From: Deltaproteobacteria bacterium
Lineage (GTDB): Bacteria; Myxococcota_A; Polyangia; JAAYKL01
DNA: 64,000 nt
Direction of reading: 5' to 3'
Assembly: GCA_016935665.1 (NCBI GenBank)
Contig: JAFGQN010000077.1
Span: forward strand, 1-64,000
The notes beneath the pieces are model-generated. The model ran no database searches and was not told where the DNA came from. It saw only the letters and a list, made by a program, of their open reading frames with translations. Position 1 is the stretch's first letter; each line of letters starts with the position of its first letter. The translations under genes and the position numbers were made by a program. Positions 29,300 through 39,696 of this stretch are shown one piece after another.

Positions 29300-31663
29300 A
29301 TGACCATTTATGCACTCACATCTTTGCTTTCATTTGTTGTTGCGCTTGTTCTGGGGACATTTATCTTTTTTAAAGATACGAAATCCACCATCAATCGACT
29401 TTATTTCATTATCAGCCTGTCTATTGCACTCTACTCTTTCCTGGAATACGGATACCGCCAGTCCCGCAACTATGAAGAAGCCGCTCTATGGTGGCAATTC
29501 GATTGCCTCTGGCCCACTCACATTGCCGTCTGGTTCCATTTGGCGGCCGCTTTCACTGAAAAAAAAACGTGGCTGAAGAGCAAATTGTTTTATGTGCTCA
29601 CCTACGGACCTGCACTGGTTTTCACACTGGCGGATATTTTTGGACATCACATCACTGGGCCCCCGGTCCTGCGACAATGGGGATGGTCATACAGCTTCAG
29701 GGAAAACGCGCTAAGTAGCATCGCCATGGGTTGGGTTGCCCTTCTACCAGTTGCGGCGGCCGCGCTGTACGTACTTTACTACCGAAAGGTCACCGAACAG
29801 CGGAAACTCAAACAGGCAAAGCTCATTATGATTGGTGGTCTGTTTCCACCTGCAGCTCAAATCCTGGAAATTATCATCGCCGACCAGAAACTGCACTTGC
29901 CCCCCATGGTCATGTTTGGTTTCATTGGTCTCAATATCATCATCGGCTTCGCCATATGGAAATATGAGTTATTCACCTTAACACCGTCTAAAGCGGCTGA
30001 AAGTATTATCGCGACAATGAAAGACTCACTGATGCTGATTGGACTTGATTGCACGATTATCTCTACCAATCAGGCAACGACTCAAATGCTGGGATATACC
30101 TCTGCAGAGCTGATTGACGCGCCGATACAAAAAATGTTTGCACCAAACGCCTTTGTTCCCAAATGGCTTACGTGCCCCAAAAAATATGAAAAAGATTCAT
30201 TTACAGGCGTCGATATGGAAACGGAATACCTCACCAAAGACGACACCCGAATTCCAGTCTCACTATCCGGATCCATGCTATATGACAAAGACGGCCATTT
30301 GCGTGGATTTTTGCTCATCGCCAAAGATATTACAGCCCAGAAAAAAGCGGAAGAGGAGATTACCCGACATCGCGAACGTCTGGAGGAACTGGTAAATCAG
30401 CGCACACACGAACTCACTCAGACCAACGTGCAACTGCAGCAGGAAATCAATGAACGACGTAAGACGGAAACTGAGAAACGGGATTTGAAGGAGCAGTTGT
30501 ATCAGGCACAGAAGATGGAAGCCATTGGTCGACTCGCAGGTGGCGTGGCGCACGATTTCAATAATCTGCTTTTTGTCATCAACGGCTACGCGGAAACACT
30601 GATGGTAGATTATGGCGAAGACCCACAGACACGGGATGATATATCTCAGATACTGGAGGCCGGCAGTCGCGCCGTAAATCTCACTCGACAATTGCTGGCA
30701 TTCAGTCGCAAACAAATCATCGATCCGGTCATCGTGGATGTAAACACGCGGATTGAATCTACCTGCAAAATGCTCCAACGAATGATTGGAGAAGATATTC
30801 AAATCGATTTCCAGGCAACAGCTCAGTCAGGTAAAGTCGTTATGGACATTACCCAGTTGGACCAGATAATTGCCAATTTGCTTGTGAACGCGCGTGACGC
30901 CATGCCCACGGGTGGAGCGATTCACATTCGAACATCCCAAACGGTGATCAATCAGGCCGATGCCCTTCGGTATCCCAACCGCAAACCGGGACACTATATT
31001 GTTGTCAGCGTTAGTGATGCCGGATGCGGCATCGCTCCTGACAAATTGAAAATAATTTTCGAACCCTTTTACACATCGAAAGATGTGGGAAAAGGAACAG
31101 GTCTTGGACTGGCAACCGTCTATGGCATTGTACAGCAGAATGAGGGGTTCATCGAAGTGGATTCAGAACTGAATGTGGGTACGGAATTTCGCATCTACAT
31201 TCCCAGGGCACGAACGTCCACCACCGACATTCCAATTCCCTTTGCTGATTCGTCTGACACACGGGGCGCAGAAACAATATTACTTGTGGAAGATGATGCG
31301 CTTGTTCGAAAACTTGCCACCCGGCAGCTGGAGTCTACCGGATTTCGCGTACTTCAGGCTGTCGACGCCAAAAGTGCGCTGAATATTTTTTATGAATTTG
31401 AAAATCAAATTGATTTGCTGCTTACGGATGTAGTGATGCCCGGGATGAGTGGCGTTGAAATGGTGCAGGAGATATCAAAACGATCCAATGCGCTGAAAAT
31501 CATTTTCATATCTGGTCACAATGACGAAATAATCGACAAACATGGCATTCGCAAAACCAGTCACCCCCTGTTGTCCAAACCCTTCTCCGCCCAGCAGCTA
31601 TACGATAAAATTCGCGAAGTAATTGATGGCCCAAACAATCCAATACCTCCCCAATCCACATAA
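29300..31663 (+). CDS. 7TM-PAS hybrid histidine kinase with receiver (copy 1)
   Basis: This 787-residue protein has seven or eight N-terminal hydrophobic segments (about 1-225) of the histidine-kinase 7TM input type and a PAS domain (about 232-345). A coiled coil (350-400) with the LEELVNQRTHELTQTN pattern leads to the H-box GGVAHDFNN (His 418). The HATPase_c domain has N-box ([10 protein letters not shown]), G1 (DAGCGIA) and G2 (GTGLGLA). A receiver starts at about 655 with VEDD, Asp in LLTDVVMPG and Lys in LSKPFS. All catalytic residues are present. It has no DNA-binding output. It is a close tandem duplicate of the next gene, even in the first codons and in an upstream TATACTTTCTT element. 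ATG at 29300 has no clear Shine-Dalgarno. Confidence 0.93.
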   Translation: MTIYALTSLLSFVVALVLGTFIFFKDTKSTINRLYFIISLSIALYSFLEYGYRQSRNYEEAALWWQFDCLWPTHIAVWFHLAAAFTEKKTWLKSKLFYVLTYGPALVFTLADIFGHHITGPPVLRQWGWSYSFRENALSSIAMGWVALLPVAAAALYVLYYRKVTEQRKLKQAKLIMIGGLFPPAAQILEIIIADQKLHLPPMVMFGFIGLNIIIGFAIWKYELFTLTPSKAAESIIATMKDSLMLIGLDCTIISTNQATTQMLGYTSAELIDAPIQKMFAPNAFVPKWLTCPKKYEKDSFTGVDMETEYLTKDDTRIPVSLSGSMLYDKDGHLRGFLLIAKDITAQKKAEEEITRHRERLEELVNQRTHELTQTNVQLQQEINERRKTETEKRDLKEQLYQAQKMEAIGRLAGGVAHDFNNLLFVINGYAETLMVDYGEDPQTRDDISQILEAGSRAVNLTRQLLAFSRKQIIDPVIVDVNTRIESTCKMLQRMIGEDIQIDFQATAQSGKVVMDITQLDQIIANLLVNARDAMPTGGAIHIRTSQTVINQADALRYPNRKPGHYIVVSVSDAGCGIAPDKLKIIFEPFYTSKDVGKGTGLGLATVYGIVQQNEGFIEVDSELNVGTEFRIYIPRARTSTTDIPIPFADSSDTRGAETILLVEDDALVRKLATRQLESTGFRVLQAVDAKSALNIFYEFENQIDLLLTDVVMPGMSGVEMVQEISKRSNALKIIFISGHNDEIIDKHGIRKTSHPLLSKPFSAQQLYDKIREVIDGPNNPIPPQST

Positions 31664-31910
31664 GCATTGAATCGCTTTATGTCGGTATGGCAATAAATAG
31701 AATTACGACCAATCCCTGCAACGGAGTGTGCATGCGAGTCACATTCACACTTCGTGCGAGGACACTTATCAGACCCTCATTCCTTCCCCGCTTCCAAAAG
31801 CGACCATCTTCATCAAAAAATTACAGACATACGCGTTTTAGTGGTTTTCTTCACACATAAAGTTGTTATACTTTCTTCTTTCCTAAAAGATACAATCCGG
31901 TGGTCTCAGA

Positions 31911-34298
31911 ATGACAATATATGCACTCACATCGCTCCTTTCCTCCGTCGTTGCGCTGTTTCTCGGCACGCTGATCTTTTTTAAAGATACCAAATCCGTT
32001 ATTAACCGACTCTTCTTTGTATTCAGCCTGTTTGTCTCCATGTACTCTTTCCTCGAATATGGCTACAGACAATCTCGAAGTTTTGAGGAAGCAAATTTCT
32101 GGTGGCAATTTGACTTTCTGTGGCCCGTCCACATTGCATGCTGGCTTCATCTGGCAGCCGCTATAACTGAACGTAAAAAGTGGCTTGGCAGCTGGATCTT
32201 CCATGTGCTTGTCTATGGTCCCGCTGCGATTTTTGCTGCACTGGATTTTTTCGGGCACAAGGTCACCGGTCCACCTGCGCTTTACCCGTGGGGGTGGTCC
32301 TACACCTGTCGGGAAAATCTATTCAGCACATTATCGCTGGTGTGGGTCGCATGTGTGCCCCTAATCACTTCGGTTCTTTATATCTGGTATATCCGTCACA
32401 TCATCGACGACAGAAAGCTCAAGCAGGCCAGGTTACTGTTGATTGGCGGCGTATTTCCCATGGCGTCACAGATTTTTGAAATTGGCAACGCAGGCCAGAC
32501 GCTGAGTTTTCCACCGACGGTGATGATTGGTTTTTTACTGTTGAACATTATAGTAGCGTATGCCATCTGGAAATACGAACTGTTCACACTGACACCGTCC
32601 AAAGTCGCTGAGAGCATTATTGCCACCATGGGTGACTCCCTCATGCTGGTGGGCCTTGACACGCTAATCATATCTTCAAATCAGGCTACCACGCGAATGC
32701 TGGGATATTCCGAGAACAGCCTTAAAGGAACGCCTGTTCAAAAACTGTTTGCCCCCGGCGCGCCAATGCCGCAATGGCTGAAAGCGACCGAATCCAATGA
32801 CTCTACGGCTATTCAAAGTAATGATTTTGAAACCGAATACTTCACAATTGATGGCAGTCATATTCCGGTCTCATTGTCTGGCTCGTTGCTGAATGACGAG
32901 AATGGCCATCTGCGTGGCTATCTTCTGATTGCCCGAGACATTACAGAACAGAGGAAAGCGGCAGACGAGATTGCCCGTCACCGGGAACGACTGGAAGAAC
33001 TGGTGGAAGAACGTACACACCAGCTAAGCCAGACAAACGTAAAACTGCAACAGGAAATCAATGAACGAATAAAAGCGGAGACAGAAAAAAAAGATTTGCA
33101 GGAGCAATTATACCAGGCCCAGAAGATGGAAGCCATTGGTAGACTCGCCGGCGGTGTAGCCCACGATTTCAACAATCTGCTTTTTGTCATCAACGGCTAC
33201 GCGGAAACACTGATGGCCGACCATGGTGAGGATGAGCAGTCCCGAGAAGATATTTCGCAGATTCTTGAAGCGGGAAGCCGAGCGGTAAATCTCACTCGAC
33301 AATTGCTGGCATTCAGCAGAAAGCAAATCATCGACCCGGTGGTCATCGACATAAACAAGCGCATCGAATCATCCGTGAAAATGTTGTCCCGTATGATTGG
33401 CGAAGACGTTCAGATTGACTTCACCTCAAGTCTGCAATCGGGGAAAGTCATCATGGATATTACTCAGTTGGACCAGATAATCGCCAACCTTCTGGTGAAT
33501 GCCAGAGATGCCATGCCGACGGGCGGGGCGATTCACATCCAGACTTCACTTGCCACGCTGACCGAGTCCGACGTTTCGCAAACCCCCGACCGCATTCCAG
33601 GACAGTATATCGTGATCATTGTCCGGGACACTGGGTGCGGCATTGCACCGGACAAACTGAAAATGATTTTTGAACCTTTTTATACATCAAAGGATGTGGG
33701 CAAAGGCACAGGTCTCGGACTGGCGACAGTATATGGCATTGTAAAACAGAACGAGGGATTCATTGAAGTGCAATCGGAACTGAATTGCGGCACAGAATTC
33801 CAAATATACATTCCCAGAGCCGGCGCATCAACGCTGGACAATCATGCGCTCTGGGTTGATGCGGTTACCACCGGTGGTACGGAAACCATTTTATTGGTGG
33901 AAGACGAGCACCTGGTTCGCCGACTGGCCACGAGACAACTGGAGTCTGCCGGATATCGAGTGCTGCAGGCCATTGATGCACAAACCGCCCTGGACATTTA
34001 TTACAAGTTTGAAACCGAAATAGATTTGCTGCTCACTGACGTTGTCATGCCAGGCATGAGTGGGGTTCAGATGGTGGAACAGATTTCAAAACGGGCCAGA
34101 CGTCCCAAAGTTATATTCATGTCTGGCCACAACGATGAAATCATCGACAAACACGGCATTCGCAAAACACGTCATGCGTTGTTGTCCAAGCCATTTTCGT
34201 CACAGCAGCTATGCGACAAAATTCGAGAGGTCATCGATAGCAAAGATAGCGTTCTATCAACGGCATCATTAAAAAAAGGTTTTTCGATAGCTAAGTAA
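31911..34298 (+). CDS. 7TM-PAS hybrid histidine kinase with receiver (copy 2)
   Basis: This 795-residue paralogue of the preceding gene has the same domain order: 7TM input, PAS, coiled coil, HisKA (GGVAHDFNN), HATPase_c and receiver. The kinase core is nearly identical (the [11 protein letters not shown] region, [36 protein letters not shown]). The membrane and PAS regions differ more, so the copies probably sense different or related small molecules and may share a downstream Hpt partner. The 247-base spacer contains a TATACTTTCTT element and ATACAAT at positions comparable to those before copy 1. An A/T hairpin (ATCAAAAA/TTTTTGAT, 34298-34325) follows the stop and could contribute to termination. 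Confidence 0.93.
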   Translation: MTIYALTSLLSSVVALFLGTLIFFKDTKSVINRLFFVFSLFVSMYSFLEYGYRQSRSFEEANFWWQFDFLWPVHIACWLHLAAAITERKKWLGSWIFHVLVYGPAAIFAALDFFGHKVTGPPALYPWGWSYTCRENLFSTLSLVWVACVPLITSVLYIWYIRHIIDDRKLKQARLLLIGGVFPMASQIFEIGNAGQTLSFPPTVMIGFLLLNIIVAYAIWKYELFTLTPSKVAESIIATMGDSLMLVGLDTLIISSNQATTRMLGYSENSLKGTPVQKLFAPGAPMPQWLKATESNDSTAIQSNDFETEYFTIDGSHIPVSLSGSLLNDENGHLRGYLLIARDITEQRKAADEIARHRERLEELVEERTHQLSQTNVKLQQEINERIKAETEKKDLQEQLYQAQKMEAIGRLAGGVAHDFNNLLFVINGYAETLMADHGEDEQSREDISQILEAGSRAVNLTRQLLAFSRKQIIDPVVIDINKRIESSVKMLSRMIGEDVQIDFTSSLQSGKVIMDITQLDQIIANLLVNARDAMPTGGAIHIQTSLATLTESDVSQTPDRIPGQYIVIIVRDTGCGIAPDKLKMIFEPFYTSKDVGKGTGLGLATVYGIVKQNEGFIEVQSELNCGTEFQIYIPRAGASTLDNHALWVDAVTTGGTETILLVEDEHLVRRLATRQLESAGYRVLQAIDAQTALDIYYKFETEIDLLLTDVVMPGMSGVQMVEQISKRARRPKVIFMSGHNDEIIDKHGIRKTRHALLSKPFSSQQLCDKIREVIDSKDSVLSTASLKKGFSIAK

Positions 34299-34461
34299 TC
34301 AAAAAAGATGAAAATCGTTTTTGATTTCAACTCTCTCCTTTCTTTTTCAATCAATTTACGGTTAAGTAATCGATCGGAAATAGGGTGACGACGCATTTAT
34401 CGTCCAGCGACTTGATTGATTACAATTCGGTTGAGCTTCCGCGACAGAAAAAGGAACAGAA

Positions 34462-36105
34462 ATGATCTCCAGAGATTTCATAGAAAAAGTTAAAATCGGC
34501 CTGATTGCAGCTTCTATCGCAGCGGCGTTGATAAGTTATATTCTGGCAGTTCTGCGGAAAAAATCGGCAAAATCCCCCGCCGCCCGGGAATGGCTTGAAA
34601 CAACACCGGTCATATCGCTTGGAAAATACAAATTTAATATGTATCAGAGTTCCCTGGCGGCTTTTTTCTTCCTCGCCGCGATGGGCACGCTCAATTACGT
34701 GAGTTTCAGTCACATCGCCGGCGGAAACGCTCTCGATGAATACGACCTGATGCACTACTATGTGGTACCGAAATATTTCGACGAATTGGGATATTACAAC
34801 CTGCTGCCTGCGCTGATTATCGCGGATGACGAAACAGGACATCGCCACTGCGGGCGTTCCACACGAAAATATCTGCACCAGGATCCCGTTGATTATGCCA
34901 GGCGCCCCATCTCCTATGCCTTGTCCATGAAGGATGAAATCAAAAGCCGATTCACTGAAGACCGCTGGCAACAATTTGTTCACGACACCATGTTTCTGCA
35001 GCGATACGTGAGACCGATGCCGTGTAAACTGTGGCGCCAACTGCTACTCGATCACGGTTTTAACGGAACGCCGGTGTGGATGCTGTTTGCCAGGCCGTTG
35101 GCGCAATTAATCCCCGTCGAATCTATTCGGATTATTACTATGTTTGACGTTTTGTGGGTATTGTCCGCGCTCCTTGCCGTGGGATGGGCGTTCGGACCGC
35201 GGGTTGGTGCATTCGCGTGGCTGTTTCTCACCGTCAGTTATTCATTGCGCTGGCCCACGGTGGGATGGGCCATGTTGCGATATGACTGGATTTCCAGCAT
35301 CATAATAGGGTTGTGCATGTTGAAAAAGAAAAAGTACATCGAGTCCGGTGGATTCTTCGCATTTGCCACCACACTGCGATACTTCCCCGGCATCTGGCTG
35401 TTCGGCATCGCTGCCAAAGGGGTCCATGCACTGGTTACCAACAAGGATATTCCCGTCAACCGCATATGGCAAAGAGTCCCCAGAAAATACTGGCAGATGG
35501 CGCTGGGGTTCTTCGCCGTGACAGGAGTACTGGTCACCGCATCCATTGCGGTGGATGGAACCGCAACATTTAAACAAAGTTTCGAAAATATGCAGGCGCA
35601 TGTTCAGCCGCACAACCTGTCATCGCGGCGAATGGGAATGGCTATTGCCGCAGTATACCGTGGAGAACTGGACGAAAAATGGATTAGTGACGAAAAAAGG
35701 GAAGCCGTCGGCCAACTGGAGCCGAAACTCAGGTTCTTCTCTTTGGGGCTGATGATTTTGCTGGGGCTGGGAATGACCCGGTTAAAGGACTGGGAAGCGG
35801 TGGGACTCGGATTGATTCCATTCTTCTGGCTGACAACCTCATCGTACTACTATTATGTAATACTGGTCAGTGGCGTCATCATCCACGCCAAAGGCATTGA
35901 CAAACCATGGCATCTATTCGGAATCATAATGCTTTTTGTTGTGCAATTCAGTCTGAATCTGCTGGAGTATATCATGCCGGGAATGAGATACCCGAACATC
36001 AGCATTGCCTGCGTGCTTTTGACAATATATTCCATCGGAATACTCATGATATTATTCCATGACTGGTGGAAGACACGAAAAGAGCCCAATGTCCTGTCCG
36101 ATTGA
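34462..36105 (+). CDS. polytopic membrane protein, possibly GT-C-like
   Basis: The 547-residue protein has about ten hydrophobic segments, beginning with a single helix (10-30), then a helix near 60, and an extracytoplasmic loop of about 140 residues that carries an acidic DEYDLMHYY motif near 92. The layout (first loop with acidic residues, then many helices with short loops) resembles GT-C glycosyltransferases that use polyprenyl-phosphate sugars, but no family was recognised and this remains a guess. Cys and His residues in the loop (GHRHCGRST) are unusual. ATG at 34462 has AAGGA six bases upstream. It sits alone between the hybrid kinase and the choice-of-anchor lipoprotein on the same strand. 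Confidence 0.7.
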   Translation: MISRDFIEKVKIGLIAASIAAALISYILAVLRKKSAKSPAAREWLETTPVISLGKYKFNMYQSSLAAFFFLAAMGTLNYVSFSHIAGGNALDEYDLMHYYVVPKYFDELGYYNLLPALIIADDETGHRHCGRSTRKYLHQDPVDYARRPISYALSMKDEIKSRFTEDRWQQFVHDTMFLQRYVRPMPCKLWRQLLLDHGFNGTPVWMLFARPLAQLIPVESIRIITMFDVLWVLSALLAVGWAFGPRVGAFAWLFLTVSYSLRWPTVGWAMLRYDWISSIIIGLCMLKKKKYIESGGFFAFATTLRYFPGIWLFGIAAKGVHALVTNKDIPVNRIWQRVPRKYWQMALGFFAVTGVLVTASIAVDGTATFKQSFENMQAHVQPHNLSSRRMGMAIAAVYRGELDEKWISDEKREAVGQLEPKLRFFSLGLMILLGLGMTRLKDWEAVGLGLIPFFWLTTSSYYYYVILVSGVIIHAKGIDKPWHLFGIIMLFVVQFSLNLLEYIMPGMRYPNISIACVLLTIYSIGILMILFHDWWKTRKEPNVLSD

Positions 36106-36284
36106 AATCCATCGAACATCAATTGATGGTTTTCGTCTGAAATTTTTTTAATTCAAAAGTCGATTTTTTATCTCAAACCATAAAATCATTGATACAAATA
36201 TTCTGTTGCCATAACAAATTGGTATTTTTTGAATATCGCTGGATATCTGAAACAGGATGACCGGTAAATGTGGGAGGTGCTGAC

Positions 36285-37628
36285 ATGACGTTACATCCAA
36301 CAACCCATTTTTTCATGCGAGTGCTGGCTAACGCATTTTTGATGATACTGAGTATGATGTTTGTCGTCGGATGTTCCAACGTGGCTGAAAAATCCGATTC
36401 TGCCGAAAACACGGATGACAAAGACAATGATGGAGATGCAAAAGACCACGATAGAGAGACAACCGACGCGGATGATAACGATGATGATGATGGCGACGAT
36501 GGTGACGATGACGATGATGACGATGATGAGACGAGTGACAGCGATGACAGCGATGACAGCGATGACAGCGATGACAGCGATGATGAGGACGATATCGATG
36601 TCGATGATAAAAAGGATTCAGACACTTCCTTGCTCATTCATTCGGACATGGATGGTGATGGGTTTACACCGGCAGAGGGGGATTGCGATGATTCTGCACC
36701 ACTGATAAATCCACTGGCCCTCGAAATCATTGAGGAAGCAGATCCCGTGGACAATGACTGCGATGGCAGCTTCGCAACGCGCTCTGCCTGCGACCTGGAA
36801 GCGTCCGGAAATGATGCATTGTCACTGGCAGCCGCGATGAATCTGTGCGATGAGCGATTTCTGATTGGGGCAAAACGGGTATTTTCGGCAGAGAAAGGCG
36901 ATGTCGCATATGCCACTGCAGAGTATCTGGGCAGCAATACCTGTCTGGTTCCACGGGAAGGCGCGCGCATGGCACTGATGGGGACGGGCCCGGTTGATTC
37001 ATCAAATCCCAACAACAATATGCCAATAGATGGTTTGACGTTTATCGATGACAACGGCGTCAGCAGTGTTCTGAAACCCGATTTCGATGACCCTCAACCC
37101 CTCTATCAGGCAAACACCCCTTCCACTCCGGGCATGGAAGATGTGGATATTTGCGATGTTTCACAACTGCAACTGACGTTACGTGCGCCTTCCAACGCTG
37201 CGGGCTTCAGTTTCGATTTTGTTTTTGCATCATCCGAATACGATGAATGGATTGATCAGGGATTTAACGACACCTTCTATGCCATTCTCGAGTTTGACGG
37301 ATTAAATGATGGCGCCACAACCAACATCTCTTTTGACAGCAATGATAACGAAATTGAGGTGGACAGTAACTTCTTCGAAAACGCCGAGTTCACCTGCGAT
37401 GAAAGTGGTTCCGGATGGTCTCCAACAGTAACTGACAAAGCGGGTTCCACGGGCTGGTTGCGCACCAGCTGGCGATTGAACGCGCCTGGTAAACCATTTA
37501 CCCTCACCTTTTCCATCCATGATGAAGGCGACTGTCTCTGGGATTCCGCTGTATTTCTGGACAATTTTCAGTGGATAACCGATGACGTGGAAATAATTCC
37601 GGAAACCAAACCAATCATTCTTGAATAA
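36285..37628 (+). CDS. choice-of-anchor-L-type lipoprotein with MopE-like metal motif
   Basis: The protein is 447 residues. The signal peptide ends in Val-Val-Gly-Cys (Cys 30), which predicts a lipoprotein. Residues 35-115 are an extremely acidic linker (Asp runs and Ser-Asp-Asp repeats). At about 120-160, DMDGDGFTPAEGDCDDSAP and DNDCDG match the MopE-type Asp-rich putative metal-binding motif. The C-terminal 270 residues match the choice-of-anchor L pattern: an early FIDDNG segment, then FDFVFASSEYDEWIDQGFND and a closing FSIHDEGDCLWDSAVFLDNF. ATG at 36285 is fixed by GGGAGG. A GTG at 36270 lies within that site. It is probably exposed on the outer surface, and calcium or copper binding is a family-based inference. 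Confidence 0.85.
   Translation: MTLHPTTHFFMRVLANAFLMILSMMFVVGCSNVAEKSDSAENTDDKDNDGDAKDHDRETTDADDNDDDDGDDGDDDDDDDDETSDSDDSDDSDDSDDSDDEDDIDVDDKKDSDTSLLIHSDMDGDGFTPAEGDCDDSAPLINPLALEIIEEADPVDNDCDGSFATRSACDLEASGNDALSLAAAMNLCDERFLIGAKRVFSAEKGDVAYATAEYLGSNTCLVPREGARMALMGTGPVDSSNPNNNMPIDGLTFIDDNGVSSVLKPDFDDPQPLYQANTPSTPGMEDVDICDVSQLQLTLRAPSNAAGFSFDFVFASSEYDEWIDQGFNDTFYAILEFDGLNDGATTNISFDSNDNEIEVDSNFFENAEFTCDESGSGWSPTVTDKAGSTGWLRTSWRLNAPGKPFTLTFSIHDEGDCLWDSAVFLDNFQWITDDVEIIPETKPIILE
36537..36581 (+). repeat. five exact 9-bp tandem repeats
   Basis: GACAGCGAT occurs five times head to tail and encodes Asp-Ser-Asp units of the acidic lipoprotein linker. The exact identity of the units points to recent slippage or expansion, so linker length is likely to vary between strains. 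Confidence 0.85.
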
Positions 37629-37812
37629 CCCGCTGAACACCGCGCATCATTTAACCCACAAGAACGCTACTGCACAATGGAACCAATGTTTATGCACCTC
37701 CTTATGCGCATTTAACGAATAAAATTGGAATAGCACAAAATTGTCCTGACAAGTTGGAGGATTCTACGGCAAACAACTTTGGGGATAATTCATGGAAGGG
37801 AGGAACAGTAAA

Positions 37813-38154
37813 TCAGCCTATGGCTTCTTCGCCTTCTTCGCCTGTACGGATGCGGATGCACTCAGGCAAATCGAGAATGAAAATTTTGCCATCGCCAATA
37901 GTGTCCGTTCGCGCCCCCTTTATGATAGCGTCGATAGTGGCCTTTTTAAATTCATCATTCACGGCGATTTCCAAACGCACCTTTTTGAGCAGATTTACTT
38001 CTATTTCAACTCCGCGATAATGCTCCGCATAGCCACCCTGCGCACCGCAACCAAGCGCGTTGGTTACAGACATTTTTTTAATGTCGGCCGCGTACAAAGA
38101 CTGCTTTACATCATTGAGGCGTTCCGGCTGAATATATGCGATAATTAGTTTCAT
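37813..38154 (-). CDS. glnK: PII nitrogen regulatory protein lacking the uridylylation tyrosine
   Basis: This is a 113-residue PII trimer subunit. PII proteins bind ATP/ADP and 2-oxoglutarate and, in this genomic setting, block AmtB. Conserved parts are [16 protein letters not shown], the T-loop [14 protein letters not shown] with Gln39, and [17 protein letters not shown]. Position 46 is Tyr, as usual, but position 51, where GlnB/GlnK of enterobacteria carry the uridylylated Tyr, is Ile (YRGVEIEV). Control by GlnD-type uridylylation at that site is therefore not possible. ATG at 38154 has AAAGGAG. It begins 50 bases after amtB and should share its transcript. Confidence 0.95.
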   Translation of the reverse strand: MKLIIAYIQPERLNDVKQSLYAADIKKMSVTNALGCGAQGGYAEHYRGVEIEVNLLKKVRLEIAVNDEFKKATIDAIIKGARTDTIGDGKIFILDLPECIRIRTGEEGEEAIG

Positions 38155-38204
38155 TGTTCTATCTCCTTTGAAAAATCAGTTGGTTTCATCTCGTTTGGGG
38201 TAAA

Positions 38205-39557
38205 TCACTGGTTGAGATAAATCTGAAAGCCGGCATAGGCTTCGGAACCATGCTCTGACAAATCCAGACCTTTTATCTCTTCTTCTTTGCTTACGCGCAG
38301 ACCAACTGTCTTTTTGATTGCGAAGAACAGTATGAAACCAACAATGAATGCCCATCCGAAAGCGGCGGCCACACCGATGGCCTGAACGCCGAGCTGATGC
38401 GCACCACCGCCATAAAACAGACCGGTGTTGGCTTCACCGATACCCAATGCTGCTTCCGCATTAAATAGCCCGGCTGCCAGCGTTCCCCATGCACCGCAAA
38501 CACCGTGCACACTAATGGCGCCGACCGGATCGTCCACTTTAAAAATGGCATCAAAAAGGAGAATGCTGAAAACTACAATCACACCAGCCACAAGACCGAT
38601 AAGGATGGCGCCCATGGGCGTAACGGTGGCGCAGGGTGCAGTAATACCTACGAGCCCGGCCAGCGCACCGTTCAATGTCATAGATGCATCGGGTTTTTTA
38701 AACAGAATCCAGCCTGTTATTAACGCGCCAATCACACCAGCGGCGGCGGCGAGGTTGGTTGTCACTGCGATACGACCGATAGAACCGTCGCCAGTGGTGG
38801 TGGAACCGGGGTTGAAACCGAACCAGCCAAACCACAGCAGGAACACGCCCAGTGCGGCGAATGTCATATTGTGCCCCAGAATCGCCCTTGGCTTTTTATC
38901 GGGGCCATACTTGCCCAAACGCGGTCCAATAACGATAGCGCCAGCCAATGCCACCCAACCGCCTACGGAGTGAACCACCGTTGAACCAGCGAAGTCAACA
39001 AAACCCATCCCTTCCAGCCAGCCGCTGCCTTTGAAAAGACTTCCCCATGCCCATGAACCAAAAACCGGATAGATGAGCATGGTGACAATAACGCTGTAAA
39101 TAAGATAAGAACCGAACTTAGTTCTTTCCGCCATGGCACCCGAAACGATAGTGGCTGCCGTCGCAGCAAAAACGGTCTGGAACATCAGAAATGTATAATC
39201 CCAAGCGTCTCCAGTGGCTTCGGAGAGCATGAAATCCGTGGTACCGAAAAGCCCATTGGTGGCACCAAACATCAATCCAAACCCTACAAAAAGAAAACCC
39301 AGTGAACCGATGGAGAAGTCCATCAGATTCTTCATAATGATATTGACTGCGTTTTTAGCGCGTGTGAAACCAGCTTCCACAAGGGCAAAACCTGCCTGCA
39401 TGAGGAAAACGAGAAATGCAGCAACAACTGTCCAAACAACGTTCAAATTGGTCTGAACCTGTTCTGCAGCAGCCGCAGCATCAGCTTCAGCAGCAAAAGA
39501 GGTCGTGCTAAGTAGCATCAGTATACCTGCCAACACTAAGGCGAAATAACGTTTCAT
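38205..39557 (-). CDS. amtB: ammonium transporter
   Basis: This 450-residue Amt/Rh channel mediates ammonium uptake across the inner membrane. It has a cleavable signal peptide (MKRYFALVLAGILMLLSTTSFAA) followed by eleven helices. The pore histidines are visible in FAGSTVVHSVGGW (first) and in ISVHGVCGAWGTL (second), with the signature DFAGSTVVHSVGG typical of the family. The C-terminal cytoplasmic tail (KEEEIKGLDLSEHGSEAY) is the PII-contacting part. ATG at 39557 has AAAGGATGAG. The amtB-glnK pairing and a sigma54 promoter upstream indicate induction under nitrogen limitation. Confidence 0.97.
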   Translation of the reverse strand: MKRYFALVLAGILMLLSTTSFAAEADAAAAAEQVQTNLNVVWTVVAAFLVFLMQAGFALVEAGFTRAKNAVNIIMKNLMDFSIGSLGFLFVGFGLMFGATNGLFGTTDFMLSEATGDAWDYTFLMFQTVFAATAATIVSGAMAERTKFGSYLIYSVIVTMLIYPVFGSWAWGSLFKGSGWLEGMGFVDFAGSTVVHSVGGWVALAGAIVIGPRLGKYGPDKKPRAILGHNMTFAALGVFLLWFGWFGFNPGSTTTGDGSIGRIAVTTNLAAAAGVIGALITGWILFKKPDASMTLNGALAGLVGITAPCATVTPMGAILIGLVAGVIVVFSILLFDAIFKVDDPVGAISVHGVCGAWGTLAAGLFNAEAALGIGEANTGLFYGGGAHQLGVQAIGVAAAFGWAFIVGFILFFAIKKTVGLRVSKEEEIKGLDLSEHGSEAYAGFQIYLNQ

Positions 39558-39680
39558 GATTTCACACTCATCCTTTCCTTACATTTACGGTGTTGAGCAT
39601 AAATGCAAAATGGTTTTCGATGTCGATAAGTCCTGAACGAACGTCCCGCAGGTACCGCGTCAGGAACGCACTTCCATATC

Positions 39681-39696
39681 AGCAGTTGCCGTGCCA
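39681..39696 (-). promoter_or_regulatory. sigma54 (-24/-12) promoter for amtB-glnK
   Basis: On the minus strand the sequence is TGGCACGGCAACTGCT, against the consensus TGGCAC-N5-TTGC(A/T). The invariant GG (-24) and GC (-12) doublets are present at the right spacing, with one mismatch in the -12 element. Transcription would start near 39670, giving a leader of about 110 bases before amtB. This fits NtrC-type nitrogen control, although no clear NtrC operator was recognised further upstream. Confidence 0.75.
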
